Positions 7,290-14,696 of a stretch of 16,972 bases of DNA are shown in pieces. Numbering within the stretch: position 1 is the stretch's first letter; each line of letters begins with the position of its first letter. The notes beneath the pieces were generated by a model that did no database searches, had not been told where the DNA came from, and saw nothing but the letters and a program-made list of their open reading frames with translations. The DNA comes from VYFG01 sp964403545 (GTDB lineage: Bacteria > Pseudomonadota > Gammaproteobacteria > Arenicellales > Poriferihabitantaceae): contig CAYOGN010000027.1 of NCBI GenBank assembly GCA_964403545.1, positions 1-16,972 on the forward strand, written 5' to 3'. The translations under genes were made by a program, and so were the position numbers.

Positions 7290-7922
7290 ATGAACGCCAT
7301 TAAAATTTCACTTCTTGCGCTTTCTCTTTTAATCCTGGCGGGATGCGGCGGTGGCGGTAGTGCTACCGGCAGTGGTCAGGCCGCTTCTGGCACTGGCACT
7401 GGCACAACACCGCTGAAGCGATTGATTGTCGTCATTGGCGACAGTATTGGTACCGGATTTGGTGCTTCAATAGCCTTTCCCGATTTAATTCAGTCCCAGA
7501 CCGGAATATCTGTAGTAAATGTGAGTAAAGGTGGGTCTAGCGCAGAATTTGGTGCCAGTAGAACAGCAGATCTGATTGCTCAGTTCCGACCAATGTATCT
7601 TGTTCTGCTACTTGGTACCAATAACGCAGAGGGTGTGGCTGGAGGTGTTTCAGGTGCGGTGAGCAGTCTGCAATTTGCCGCCAACGTAGCTAATAGTGAG
7701 GGTGTGATTCCAATCATTGGCACAATACCTCCCATTACCCGGAGCGCCAAAGAAAACCGGAATGCGAGCGCTATCAGTGCAGGTATTCGTGGTATCAGTG
7801 GCGCCCGGATCGCGCTCATTAACAGCGCCTTCAGTAGCAGTAATATCGGCCCGGATGGCAAGCATCCAAATAATTCCGGGCAACAAATTATTGCCAATCT
7901 TTTTGTCCAGCAGATTAATTGA
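7290..7922 (+). CDS. SGNH/GDSL-like hydrolase lipoprotein
   Basis: A predicted lipoprotein of 210 residues. The signal peptide MNAIKISLLALSLLILAGC has a lipobox LAGC with acylated Cys19, and is followed by a Gly/Ser/Thr-rich flexible linker (20-41). The SGNH hydrolase-like domain has GDSI with nucleophile Ser52 (block I), KGGSS near Gly81-82 (block II), GTNN with Asn111 (block III) and DGKHPNNSG with Asp189 and His192 (block V). Family members are esterases, lipases or thioesterases; the substrate here is unknown. Block III reads GTNN instead of the usual GxND. An in-frame GTG at 7269 with AAGAG just upstream would add seven residues before the ATG chosen here; the shorter form gives a more standard signal peptide. 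The gene is monocistronic and converges on ubiA. Confidence 0.85.
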   Translation: MNAIKISLLALSLLILAGCGGGGSATGSGQAASGTGTGTTPLKRLIVVIGDSIGTGFGASIAFPDLIQSQTGISVVNVSKGGSSAEFGASRTADLIAQFRPMYLVLLLGTNNAEGVAGGVSGAVSSLQFAANVANSEGVIPIIGTIPPITRSAKENRNASAISAGIRGISGARIALINSAFSSSNIGPDGKHPNNSGQQIIANLFVQQIN

Positions 7923-7926
7923 GGCT

Positions 7927-7945
7927 GTAAGCCGGGGGCGCTTAC
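7927..7945 (+). terminator. Hairpin after the lipoprotein gene
   Basis: GTAAGC (7927-7932) pairs with GCTTAC (7940-7945) around a CG-rich 7-base loop, starting 5 bases after the stop. No T-run follows, so it is a weak candidate for an intrinsic terminator and may instead protect the 3' end. The rest of the convergent gap to ubiA (7946-8161) shows no gene or convincing terminator. Confidence 0.35.
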
Positions 7946-8161
7946 CTCCAATGTTCAGAAATCCTCGCAAGTACTCTCACAAATACCCTTCAGATTTATA
8001 CCATTCTGCGGTGCTGCGCAATCCTTCTGCGATTCTGTAATTTTATGTTTAGTGGTTTATTGAGCGAAATCAACCTGTTGGTGAGTTTATCTGCCAGATG
8101 CACTACACTCATGGTTCGGGAACAAGATATTGACAGATTAAAACTTATACCAGGGTAGATT

Positions 8162-9022
8162 TTATACCAGCAAGCCAAGGACGATGCCGGCGAAAACCAT
8201 CACACCAAACCAGTTATTATTGAGAAAAGCCTTAAAGCACTGATCACGTTGTCGCTCGCGACAAAGGTGTTGTTGATAAACAGCAAACATTCCAGCGGCC
8301 CCAAGACCCAGATAAAAATGCCAGCCAATGGACAGTTTCCATCCGAGCATGGTGAGTATCAGCAAGGTTAGCAAATGCAGCAACCCGACTATCAAATTAT
8401 CATGCTGGCCGAACAAAATTGCGGTGGATTTAATTCCGATCTTGATATCGTCTTCACGGTCCACCATGGCATATTGAGTGTCATAGGCAACGATCCAGGC
8501 AAAATTAGCGACGAACAATATCCAGGCCTCCGGGGGCAGGCTGTTGGTCAGCGCTGTGTAAGACATAGGAATGCCCCAGGAAAATGCAATGCCGAGAACA
8601 AGCTGCGGTAGATTGGTGACCCGTTTCGCTAGCGGATATAGCACCGCGATCAATGCACCAAGTAAGGAAAACTTTATCGTCGCCGTATTGAGCTGCAATA
8701 CAAGCAGGAGCGCAATCAGCAACAAAATGAAAAATACGATCAGGGCACGAGTTGGTGTCAGTTCACCCGTAGCCAGTGGTCTGTTACGTGTCCTTTCTAC
8801 ATGGGGATCAAAATCACGATCGGTATAATCGTTAACGACGCATCCTGCGGCCCGCATTACAAAGGTGCCGGCAATGAATATCAATACAATGGTTGGGTCA
8901 GGTCGGCCATCTGATGCCAGCCATAGAGCCCACAGGGTAGGCCACAGAAGTAAAAAGGTGCCGATGGGGCGATCCAACCGCATTAAACGCAAGTAGGGAT
9001 TGTTCTGACTCAAGTTGAGCAT
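8162..9022 (-). CDS. ubiA: 4-hydroxybenzoate polyprenyltransferase
   Basis: UbiA attaches the polyprenyl tail to 4-hydroxybenzoate, the membrane-committing step of ubiquinone synthesis. At 286 residues it matches the family (E. coli 290). Both Asp-rich, Mg-prenyl-diphosphate-binding motifs are present: NDYTDRDFDPHVERTRNRPL starting at residue 64 and YDTQYAMVDREDD at 180-192, plus the family N-terminal RLDRPIGTFLLLWPTLWAL. Multiple hydrophobic helices fill the rest. It follows recG by 36 bases on the same strand. The chorismate lyase gene ubiC, often adjacent, is not in the window. The ATG at 9022 has no clear Shine-Dalgarno; Met14 is an alternative but would remove part of the conserved N-terminus. 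The last codons LV-stop are followed 17 bases on by a copy of the same CTGGTATAA sequence. Confidence 0.96.
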   Translation of the reverse strand: MLNLSQNNPYLRLMRLDRPIGTFLLLWPTLWALWLASDGRPDPTIVLIFIAGTFVMRAAGCVVNDYTDRDFDPHVERTRNRPLATGELTPTRALIVFFILLLIALLLVLQLNTATIKFSLLGALIAVLYPLAKRVTNLPQLVLGIAFSWGIPMSYTALTNSLPPEAWILFVANFAWIVAYDTQYAMVDREDDIKIGIKSTAILFGQHDNLIVGLLHLLTLLILTMLGWKLSIGWHFYLGLGAAGMFAVYQQHLCRERQRDQCFKAFLNNNWFGVMVFAGIVLGLLV

Positions 9023-9058
9023 TGGAACTGATTGATAAATACTACCCGGGTTTCGACG

Positions 9059-11125
9059 CTATACATTCGCGTAAATTTCATTATCGCTGATCCAGCGTTC
9101 AATGATTGGCTGAATACACTGGGGGAACTCGGTACGCAAGCGGGTTGCGATCTGCTCCACTTTGGGTAACAAGTGTATATCACGACTAAGGTCCGCAATT
9201 TTCATTTGCTGCAGGCCTGTTTGCCGGGTTCCCAGCATTTCCCCCGGGCCTCTTTGTTCTAGATCTTTCTGCGCTATTTCAAATCCATCACCACTACCAC
9301 GTAATAGCGCTAATCTCTCTTTTGCCAGTCGCCCAAGAGGGGGTTTGTACAATAGTACGCAATTCGCCTGATCCAGACCACGTCCGACCCGCCCTCTTAA
9401 CTGGTGTAACTGTGCAAGTCCAAGGCGTTCGGCGTTTTCGATAATCATCAAGTTAGCGTTGGGTACATCAACTCCAACCTCGATGACAGTGGTTGCTACC
9501 AGCAGATCACACTGACGGTCACGAAATTGCTGCATGATATTATCTTTCTGCTTCGCTTTCATCCGGCCATGAACCAGAGCAATCCTGAGATCAGGTAGCA
9601 TTTCCTGCAATGTCTGCGCAGTGTCGGTGGCAGCCTGGGCCTGTAAGTTCTCCGATTCTTCAATCAACGGACAAACCCAGTAGACCTGCTGCCCTTGCTG
9701 ACAGACATTGCGAATTCGCCCGGCGATTTCCGGTCGCCGGGAATCTGGTAACACCACGGTGTTAACAGGTTTACGGCCCGGGGGCAGTTCATCGATGCTG
9801 GAAACATCGAGATCGGCATAAAATACCATCGCCAGGGATCTTGGTATTGGCGTCGCAGTCATGATGAGTTGATGAGGGACCAGGTTGCCTGTGCTGCCTT
9901 TGTTGCGCAGAGCCAATCGCTGATCCACGCCAAACCGGTGTTGCTCATCAACAATTACCAGTCCGAGGCGAGAAAACTCTACTTGTTGCTGAAATAGTGC
10001 ATGAGTGCCGATCACCATATTGGCGCTACCATCCGCGATATTTTGCAGAGCCTCACGTCTGGCAATTGCTGGCATCTTTCCGGTTAACCACTGGACTTTT
10101 ATACCTATTGCCTCAAACCAGTGCTCGAAACTCTTGCGATGTTGCTCGGCCAGCAACTCTGTGGGCGCCATTAACCCGACCTGGTAACCGGCATCAATGG
10201 CTTGTAGCGCTGCTGCAGCAGCAACAATGGTCTTGCCTGAGCCAACATCACCCTGGATCATTCTCAGTGCGGGCTGCGGTTTCGCGAGATCATCCCTTGT
10301 TTCCCCGATTACTCTGCGCTGGGCTGCGGTAAGCCTGAATTCCAGCAATGGCCTCAATCGATTCCATGATTGGCTGGGTAATTTCAGTGCAGGCGCATAT
10401 TGGGCAACGCGCTGTTGCTTCAATCGGGACAGTGCCAGATGATGGGCGATCAGTTCCTCCAGAGCCAGTCGCTGGAGCGCCGGATGAACGCCTTCGGTAA
10501 GGGCTTCGATATCAGTTCCTGGAGGGGGGTGATGGGCGAATAATAAAGCATCATTGATATTGGTTAAACTGAATTGGTCAATAATGGCCTGGGGTATCAG
10601 TTCCCTCAGTGCTGGTAAGGAGATTTGAATCGCCTGGTTGACCAGCCGCCGGATAACATTGGGGCCGACACCTTCTGTGGCAGGATATACCGGTGTCAAT
10701 GCTTCTTCACCGGGTTCCTCAGGCTGGTTCCTGCTAATGCGGTATTCCGGATGAACCATTTCCAGGCCATGGGGGCCACGTCGGACTTCTCCAAAGCATA
10801 TTATCCAGTGGTTTCGCTGAAACGCGTTACGTTGTGCCGGGTTAAAGTAAAAGAACCTGAGGGTGAGTAAGCCGGTTTGATCAGCAACTTTAATCAAAAG
10901 ACTCCGTCGCCTGCCATAGCCAATGTCCGCTAGTTCGACCTGGCCCAGAACAACAGCATTGGTTCCCGCCCGGAGGCTACCGATAGGAGTGATTTTTGTT
11001 CGGTCCTGGTATCGTAACGGCAGGTGAAACAATAGATCATCGGGCGCACGAATTCCCAGGCGTTCCAGCTTCGCCGCCAGTTGCGGACCGACGCCATTCA
11101 GAACTTGTAGCGGATGGGTGGACAG
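9059..11125 (-). CDS. recG: ATP-dependent DNA helicase RecG, probable CTG start
   Basis: RecG is a branched-DNA helicase that regresses stalled forks and processes Holliday junctions, R-loops and D-loops. With a start at CTG 11123-11125 it has 688 residues (E. coli 693). The first in-frame codon among ATG, GTG and TTG is TTG at 11032, but the 31 codons before it encode a conserved RecG N-terminus (MSTHPLQVLNGVGPQLAAKL if the CTG is read as Met), and no ATG, GTG or TTG lies between the upstream stop and this sequence. GGGAAGAG sits just before the CTG. The wedge/OB region follows (FHLPLRYQDRT), then Walker A GDVGSGKT near 297, DEQHRFG near 395, TATPIPRSL, and the GRVGRG motif. The gene starts 15 bases after ridA, whose TGA is in the same frame, and ubiA follows 36 bases downstream. 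Confidence 0.93.
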   Translation of the reverse strand: MSTHPLQVLNGVGPQLAAKLERLGIRAPDDLLFHLPLRYQDRTKITPIGSLRAGTNAVVLGQVELADIGYGRRRSLLIKVADQTGLLTLRFFYFNPAQRNAFQRNHWIICFGEVRRGPHGLEMVHPEYRISRNQPEEPGEEALTPVYPATEGVGPNVIRRLVNQAIQISLPALRELIPQAIIDQFSLTNINDALLFAHHPPPGTDIEALTEGVHPALQRLALEELIAHHLALSRLKQQRVAQYAPALKLPSQSWNRLRPLLEFRLTAAQRRVIGETRDDLAKPQPALRMIQGDVGSGKTIVAAAAALQAIDAGYQVGLMAPTELLAEQHRKSFEHWFEAIGIKVQWLTGKMPAIARREALQNIADGSANMVIGTHALFQQQVEFSRLGLVIVDEQHRFGVDQRLALRNKGSTGNLVPHQLIMTATPIPRSLAMVFYADLDVSSIDELPPGRKPVNTVVLPDSRRPEIAGRIRNVCQQGQQVYWVCPLIEESENLQAQAATDTAQTLQEMLPDLRIALVHGRMKAKQKDNIMQQFRDRQCDLLVATTVIEVGVDVPNANLMIIENAERLGLAQLHQLRGRVGRGLDQANCVLLYKPPLGRLAKERLALLRGSGDGFEIAQKDLEQRGPGEMLGTRQTGLQQMKIADLSRDIHLLPKVEQIATRLRTEFPQCIQPIIERWISDNEIYANV

Positions 11126-11140
11126 TAATCTCTTCCCGAC

Positions 11141-11533
11141 TCAATCCTGGTGTAACACGAGGATAGCTTCAATTTCCACTGGCACACCCTTAGGTAATGC
11201 CGCTACCCCAACCGCCGCCCGGGCCGGATAGGGTTCATCAAAAAACTGCGCCATGACTTCATTCACGGTCGCAAAATTTGATAAATCGGTCATTGAAATA
11301 TTGAGCTTCACGGCATCGTTGAGAGAACCGCCTGCGGCTTCAGCGACGGCTTTCATATTGCTGAAAACACGTCGAGCAGCGTGTTCAAAGGTTACCATAT
11401 CTGGCTCCATGGTAGCCGGATCAAGGGGAATCTGTCCGGATATATAAACGGTATTGTCGACCTTGACAGCCTGGGAGTATGTGCCAATTGCGCCCGGTGC
11501 CAGGTCGGTGCTGATTATAGATCGGTTAGTCAT
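11141..11533 (-). CDS. ridA: RidA family enamine/imine deaminase
   Basis: RidA hydrolyses reactive 2-aminoacrylate and related enamines and imines made by pyridoxal-phosphate enzymes, protecting them from damage. The 130-residue length is standard for the trimeric family. The catalytic Arg105 (PYPARAAVGV) and Glu120 (GVPVEIEAI) fall at the same numbers as in E. coli RidA, and the GTYSQAV and YISGQIPLDP motifs line the pocket. The ridA-recG order is seen in other gammaproteobacteria, often with spoT, which is absent here. A promoter candidate lies in the 81-base gap after anmK. The TGA stop is followed by recG in the same reading frame only 15 bases on, suggesting translational coupling. Confidence 0.96.
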   Translation of the reverse strand: MTNRSIISTDLAPGAIGTYSQAVKVDNTVYISGQIPLDPATMEPDMVTFEHAARRVFSNMKAVAEAAGGSLNDAVKLNISMTDLSNFATVNEVMAQFFDEPYPARAAVGVAALPKGVPVEIEAILVLHQD

Positions 11534-11568
11534 TGCTTTCTGATGGAGTAATAAGGTTTTGGCTGCAG

Positions 11569-11597
11569 AGTGTAGAGTTTCCTGGACGAATTGTCAT
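11569..11597 (-). promoter_or_regulatory. Candidate ridA-recG-ubiA promoter
   Basis: On the minus strand a -35 ATGACA (11592-11597, five of six consensus bases), a 17-base spacer and a -10 TACACT (11569-11574, four of six) lie between anmK and ridA. The predicted start near 11562 gives a leader of about 30 bases. This could drive ridA-recG-ubiA independently of the mepM-anmK transcript. Confidence 0.45.
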
Positions 11598-11614
11598 TAC
11601 AATGGATAGACAAA

Positions 11615-12706
11615 TCATGGGTAGTATATGGCTCCCGTTATTGTCGATCTCGAGGCGCCGGTGACTGACGGCAGCGTGGCAGGCGTCCGGTGCCAGGCTG
11701 CGTGGGCCATCCAGGCGAAAGCCGAGGCCTCGATCCAGGCAGGAGGAAAGCCTAGCTGATCCGTAGTGGCGACGGGTTGCTGGCAGCATTGAGCAATCAG
11801 GGAAACCAGATGTGCATTGTTGACACCCCCTCCGCAGAGAAAAATTTCATCGATAGATGGATCAAGCTGATTTGTGATTGACCGTGCAGTGAGCCAGGCG
11901 AGGGTTTGCTGTACATCTTCTGCAGCCAGTTCCCTGCCATATTTTTCAATACAGGCTTGAATCCAGGCAATGTTGAAGTACTCCTGGCCAGAGCTTTTTG
12001 GGGGTTGGAGATTGAAATACGGATCCGACAGCATCATTTCCAGGAGTTCAATATCGAGTTTTCCCGCCATCGCCCAATGTCCATCTTGATCAAATGGCAG
12101 TCCTTTGTGTTGATGAATCCAGGCGTCCATAAGACCGTTGGCGGGCCCGGTATCGAATCCTGTTACTGGCAGTGAAGTGTTCGCAGGTAATATCGTGATA
12201 TTGGCGATTCCGCCAAGATTAATGATTGCGCGATTTTTTTTCCGACTCGAGAAAATAGCCCGATGAAAAACAGGCGCAAGAGGTGCGCCCTGGCCGCCGA
12301 GGGCGAGATCGGCACTTCTGAAGTCGGTCACTACCGGAATTCCGGTTCGTTGGGCAATGACCGCACCACTTCCGAGTTGCAGGGTGAATGGGTGTTTTCC
12401 ACCGGGGCGATGACGAACGGTTTGTCCGTGGCAGCCGATGACCGATATTTTTATATTACCGCTTTGTTTTATCAGACCGTGGGCAATCCTGGCGTATCGC
12501 TCACCAAGCTCAGTATGTGCCCGCCCGCCCAGATCAATCTCGTTTTCTCCGGAGACTCTTAGCTGCAGAATTGTTTCACGAAGTGGTTCGGGAAAAGCTT
12601 CGCTGCGGGTAGCGATCAGATCTGGCTGGTTCTGGTTTTCAAGATTCAGCAGGACGGCATCAATGGCATCGACACTGGTGCCAGACATGATGCCAATTAC
12701 GTTCAT
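11615..12706 (-). CDS. anmK: Anhydro-N-acetylmuramic acid kinase
   Basis: AnmK converts 1,6-anhydro-N-acetylmuramic acid, released by lytic transglycosylases, to MurNAc-6-phosphate, recycling the cell wall. The 363-residue length is close to E. coli AnmK (369). The protein starts with the family motif GIMSGTSVDAID (usually DG at the fifth and sixth positions from the end; here DA). Other family sites are GCHGQTVRHRP, NLGGIANIT, FDTGPANGLMDAW near residue 185, which carries the catalytic Asp in the family, and CGGGVNN of the ASKHA ATPase fold. The C-terminus TGASRSTITGAIYYP is a normal family ending. It starts 43 bases after mepM on the same strand, pairing peptidoglycan hydrolysis with recycling of its products. 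Confidence 0.95.
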   Translation of the reverse strand: MNVIGIMSGTSVDAIDAVLLNLENQNQPDLIATRSEAFPEPLRETILQLRVSGENEIDLGGRAHTELGERYARIAHGLIKQSGNIKISVIGCHGQTVRHRPGGKHPFTLQLGSGAVIAQRTGIPVVTDFRSADLALGGQGAPLAPVFHRAIFSSRKKNRAIINLGGIANITILPANTSLPVTGFDTGPANGLMDAWIHQHKGLPFDQDGHWAMAGKLDIELLEMMLSDPYFNLQPPKSSGQEYFNIAWIQACIEKYGRELAAEDVQQTLAWLTARSITNQLDPSIDEIFLCGGGVNNAHLVSLIAQCCQQPVATTDQLGFPPAWIEASAFAWMAHAAWHRTPATLPSVTGASRSTITGAIYYP

Positions 12707-12749
12707 ATCTGTTTGTACAACGCGATCAGGGGCGGGTTCTTTACCGCTC

Positions 12750-14546
12750 TTATTGATCGTTTTTGGCTAGCGGGATTCCATTGACCTGATCAAGCTGAGC
12801 CACCCAGTTGCTGGCATACTGCCGGAACTGCGTGCGATACCTGTCATCGATGGCGGCGGATTTTGGTAGTTCCACCGTTAATGGATTCATGTGACGTCCG
12901 TTTACCCGAAACTCATAATGGAGGTGAGGACCTGTAGCCCAACCAGTTTTGCCTACATAGCCAATGACATCCCCTTGTTTGACCCTGGCACCGGAGCGAA
13001 TACCTTTTTTGAAATTATTCATATGGGCATACACAGTTTCATATTTGCCGCCGTGGCGCAGAATCAGAGTTCGCCCATAGCCATTTTTGGTACCAGCAAA
13101 ACGAACCACACCATCCCCGGTAGCGAGGATTGGCGTTTTCATTGATGCACCATAGTCGACGCCCTTATGGGCGCGCCATTTTTTAAGGATCGGGTGGTAG
13201 CGCTTATTGGAAAATTTCGAAGTTACGCGGCCAAATTTGATCGGTGTACGGAGAAATGAACCCTGAATTCCATTTCCTTCCGGGGTGTAATAACTGACCC
13301 GCTGGTCTTCGTCGACATGTCGTACAGCTCGCAGAAGTTTATCGCCGGTAATAAGTTCAGCTGCAATGACATTGCCAACGCCGACGCGCTTGTCGTCGAG
13401 ATAGAGTTCTTCAAAAATCACCGCAAACTGATCTCCACCGTGAATGTTTTTTGCAAAATCCACTTGCCATCCGAAGATGCTGGTTAGATCGTATACAACA
13501 TCATGGGGAATATTTTCTTCTTTCGCTGCGCCCAGCAAGCTGCTCCATATAGTAGCCTTTTCGGTGCGAATTCGAACCACAGGTTCCCTGGTTTCGGTGT
13601 GAATCTGAAACCCGTTTTCGGTGCCATTGACTACCAGAGTATTGAATTGATCGAGCTTATAGTGCAGCAACCGGAGGGTGACTTTCTTGCTCCCGGTCTG
13701 CGAAGTTTGGGTAACAACTTTTATTTCTTCTCCGGGCTGAATACGGCCAAGTGGCGCCGCCAGTTCCATGGCAACCAATGCATAGGCCTCACGGCTACCC
13801 AGACCCAGACGATTAAAAATTTGTGACAGCGTATCGTTTTTTCTGACTCGCTCGGTTTGCCAGTTCCAATTGACGGGTTTTTGCTCAGGAAGCTGCTGCG
13901 CTCCTGCAACAGGAATGGATTCAGCAGTTGCATCCTGCAAAATTGCGGTGCCCGGGTTATTGGCAGGAAACAGATCCACCAAACCGGCAGCGGGATCAAT
14001 CTCATTTTCCGGTATCGACAGTGTGGCGTTCGCAAGTTGCAGCGGCTTGTTTTGCGGCTCAGATCGGTTGTAGGCAAGCTGGTTTATATCAGACACTGAC
14101 TGAAAAGAAATCTGGTTGTCTCCCTTTTTGACCAAATTTGCTTCGGCCATGATCTTTTCGCTAATACTTTTTCGATTGCCCCGCTTCCGAATACTCCTGT
14201 ATGGAATATTTCGACTTGCGACACTGGTATTAGCTGTATTGCTGCTACTGTTTGCCACCGCTTGGACAGTCGAAGCAAGCAGAATAGCCGGCGCGGGGGT
14301 CGCTGGACGCTTTTGCGCAGTTATCGTTTCAATTTGTGGATAATCTAATTCAGAAACAGATGCAGATGGGCTGTTAATTGAAATAATGGTGATTACCAGT
14401 GTGAGGGTTGGTATAACCACCAACCCAATTCGCCCGAGCCCTTTCGGCCCAAACCCTTTCGATTCGCGGGTTCGGTTTGGCGTTAACGCCCGGGGTTTCA
14501 GATCTTTAAGATCAAGCTTTAGCGTTGATCGCTTGGGAGGCGTCAT
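12750..14546 (-). CDS. mepM: M23 family peptidoglycan endopeptidase (MepM-like)
   Basis: A predicted membrane-anchored DD-endopeptidase that cuts peptide cross-links so that new wall strands can be inserted. The 598 residues run as follows: a basic cytoplasmic start, one membrane helix at about 37-57 (GLVVIPTLTLVITIISI), a long low-complexity Ala/Asn/Ser/Thr linker, a LysM/OapA-like binding region near 228-275 (VRKNDTLSQIFNRLGLGSREAYALV), an intermediate domain, and an M23 domain at about 455-550. The zinc ligands are visible as H(x)8HxxxD in YHPILKKWRAHKGVD and HLH in TGPHLHYEF. The family member in E. coli is about 440 residues, so the N-terminal linker is unusually long. anmK follows. A small candidate ORF precedes it by 15 bases. 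The ATG at 14546 has only a weak Shine-Dalgarno. Confidence 0.93.
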   Translation of the reverse strand: MTPPKRSTLKLDLKDLKPRALTPNRTRESKGFGPKGLGRIGLVVIPTLTLVITIISINSPSASVSELDYPQIETITAQKRPATPAPAILLASTVQAVANSSSNTANTSVASRNIPYRSIRKRGNRKSISEKIMAEANLVKKGDNQISFQSVSDINQLAYNRSEPQNKPLQLANATLSIPENEIDPAAGLVDLFPANNPGTAILQDATAESIPVAGAQQLPEQKPVNWNWQTERVRKNDTLSQIFNRLGLGSREAYALVAMELAAPLGRIQPGEEIKVVTQTSQTGSKKVTLRLLHYKLDQFNTLVVNGTENGFQIHTETREPVVRIRTEKATIWSSLLGAAKEENIPHDVVYDLTSIFGWQVDFAKNIHGGDQFAVIFEELYLDDKRVGVGNVIAAELITGDKLLRAVRHVDEDQRVSYYTPEGNGIQGSFLRTPIKFGRVTSKFSNKRYHPILKKWRAHKGVDYGASMKTPILATGDGVVRFAGTKNGYGRTLILRHGGKYETVYAHMNNFKKGIRSGARVKQGDVIGYVGKTGWATGPHLHYEFRVNGRHMNPLTVELPKSAAIDDRYRTQFRQYASNWVAQLDQVNGIPLAKNDQ

Positions 14547-14561
14547 TACTTTTTCAATTGA

Positions 14562-14696
14562 TTAATCAGGTTGGCCTGAAAATTGGGCCTGTGAAACTGA
14601 GCCGTGGAAACGAAACCCAGCCGTCGGGTCGATAAATTCGACAGGCAGATTACGCTTTCCAAATCTGGCGGCGATGTCTCTGGCCATCACGAACAA
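14562..14696 (-). CDS. Candidate small protein upstream of mepM
   Basis: I do not recognise this ORF. From a TTG at 14694-14696 it encodes 44 residues, or 41 from the ATG at 14685-14687 (MARDIAARFGKRNLPVEFID is the start from ATG). It ends in TAA 15 bases before mepM. Support is contextual: GGAAGG (14702-14707) lies 5 bases before the TTG, and a plausible promoter (14725-14752) would start transcription about 20 bases before it. The product is basic at its N-terminal half and has no membrane helix or signal peptide. It could be a real small protein, a leader peptide coupling ribosomes to mepM, or a chance ORF. Confidence 0.35.
   Translation of the reverse strand: MFVMARDIAARFGKRNLPVEFIDPTAGFRFHGSVSQAQFSGQPD

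Noticed and set aside
8130..8166. TTGACA at 8130-8135 as a plus-strand promoter
   Set aside because: No -10 hexamer lies at 15-19 bases, and it would fire antisense into ubiA.
9059..11032. Shorter recG model beginning at TTG 11032
   Set aside because: It would remove conserved N-terminal RecG residues that are present in frame immediately upstream.
13857..14131. Several plus-strand ORFs opposite the mepM linker
   Set aside because: They are shadows of the low-complexity Ala/Ser/Asn coding sequence on the minus strand, with no start signals or recognisable domains.
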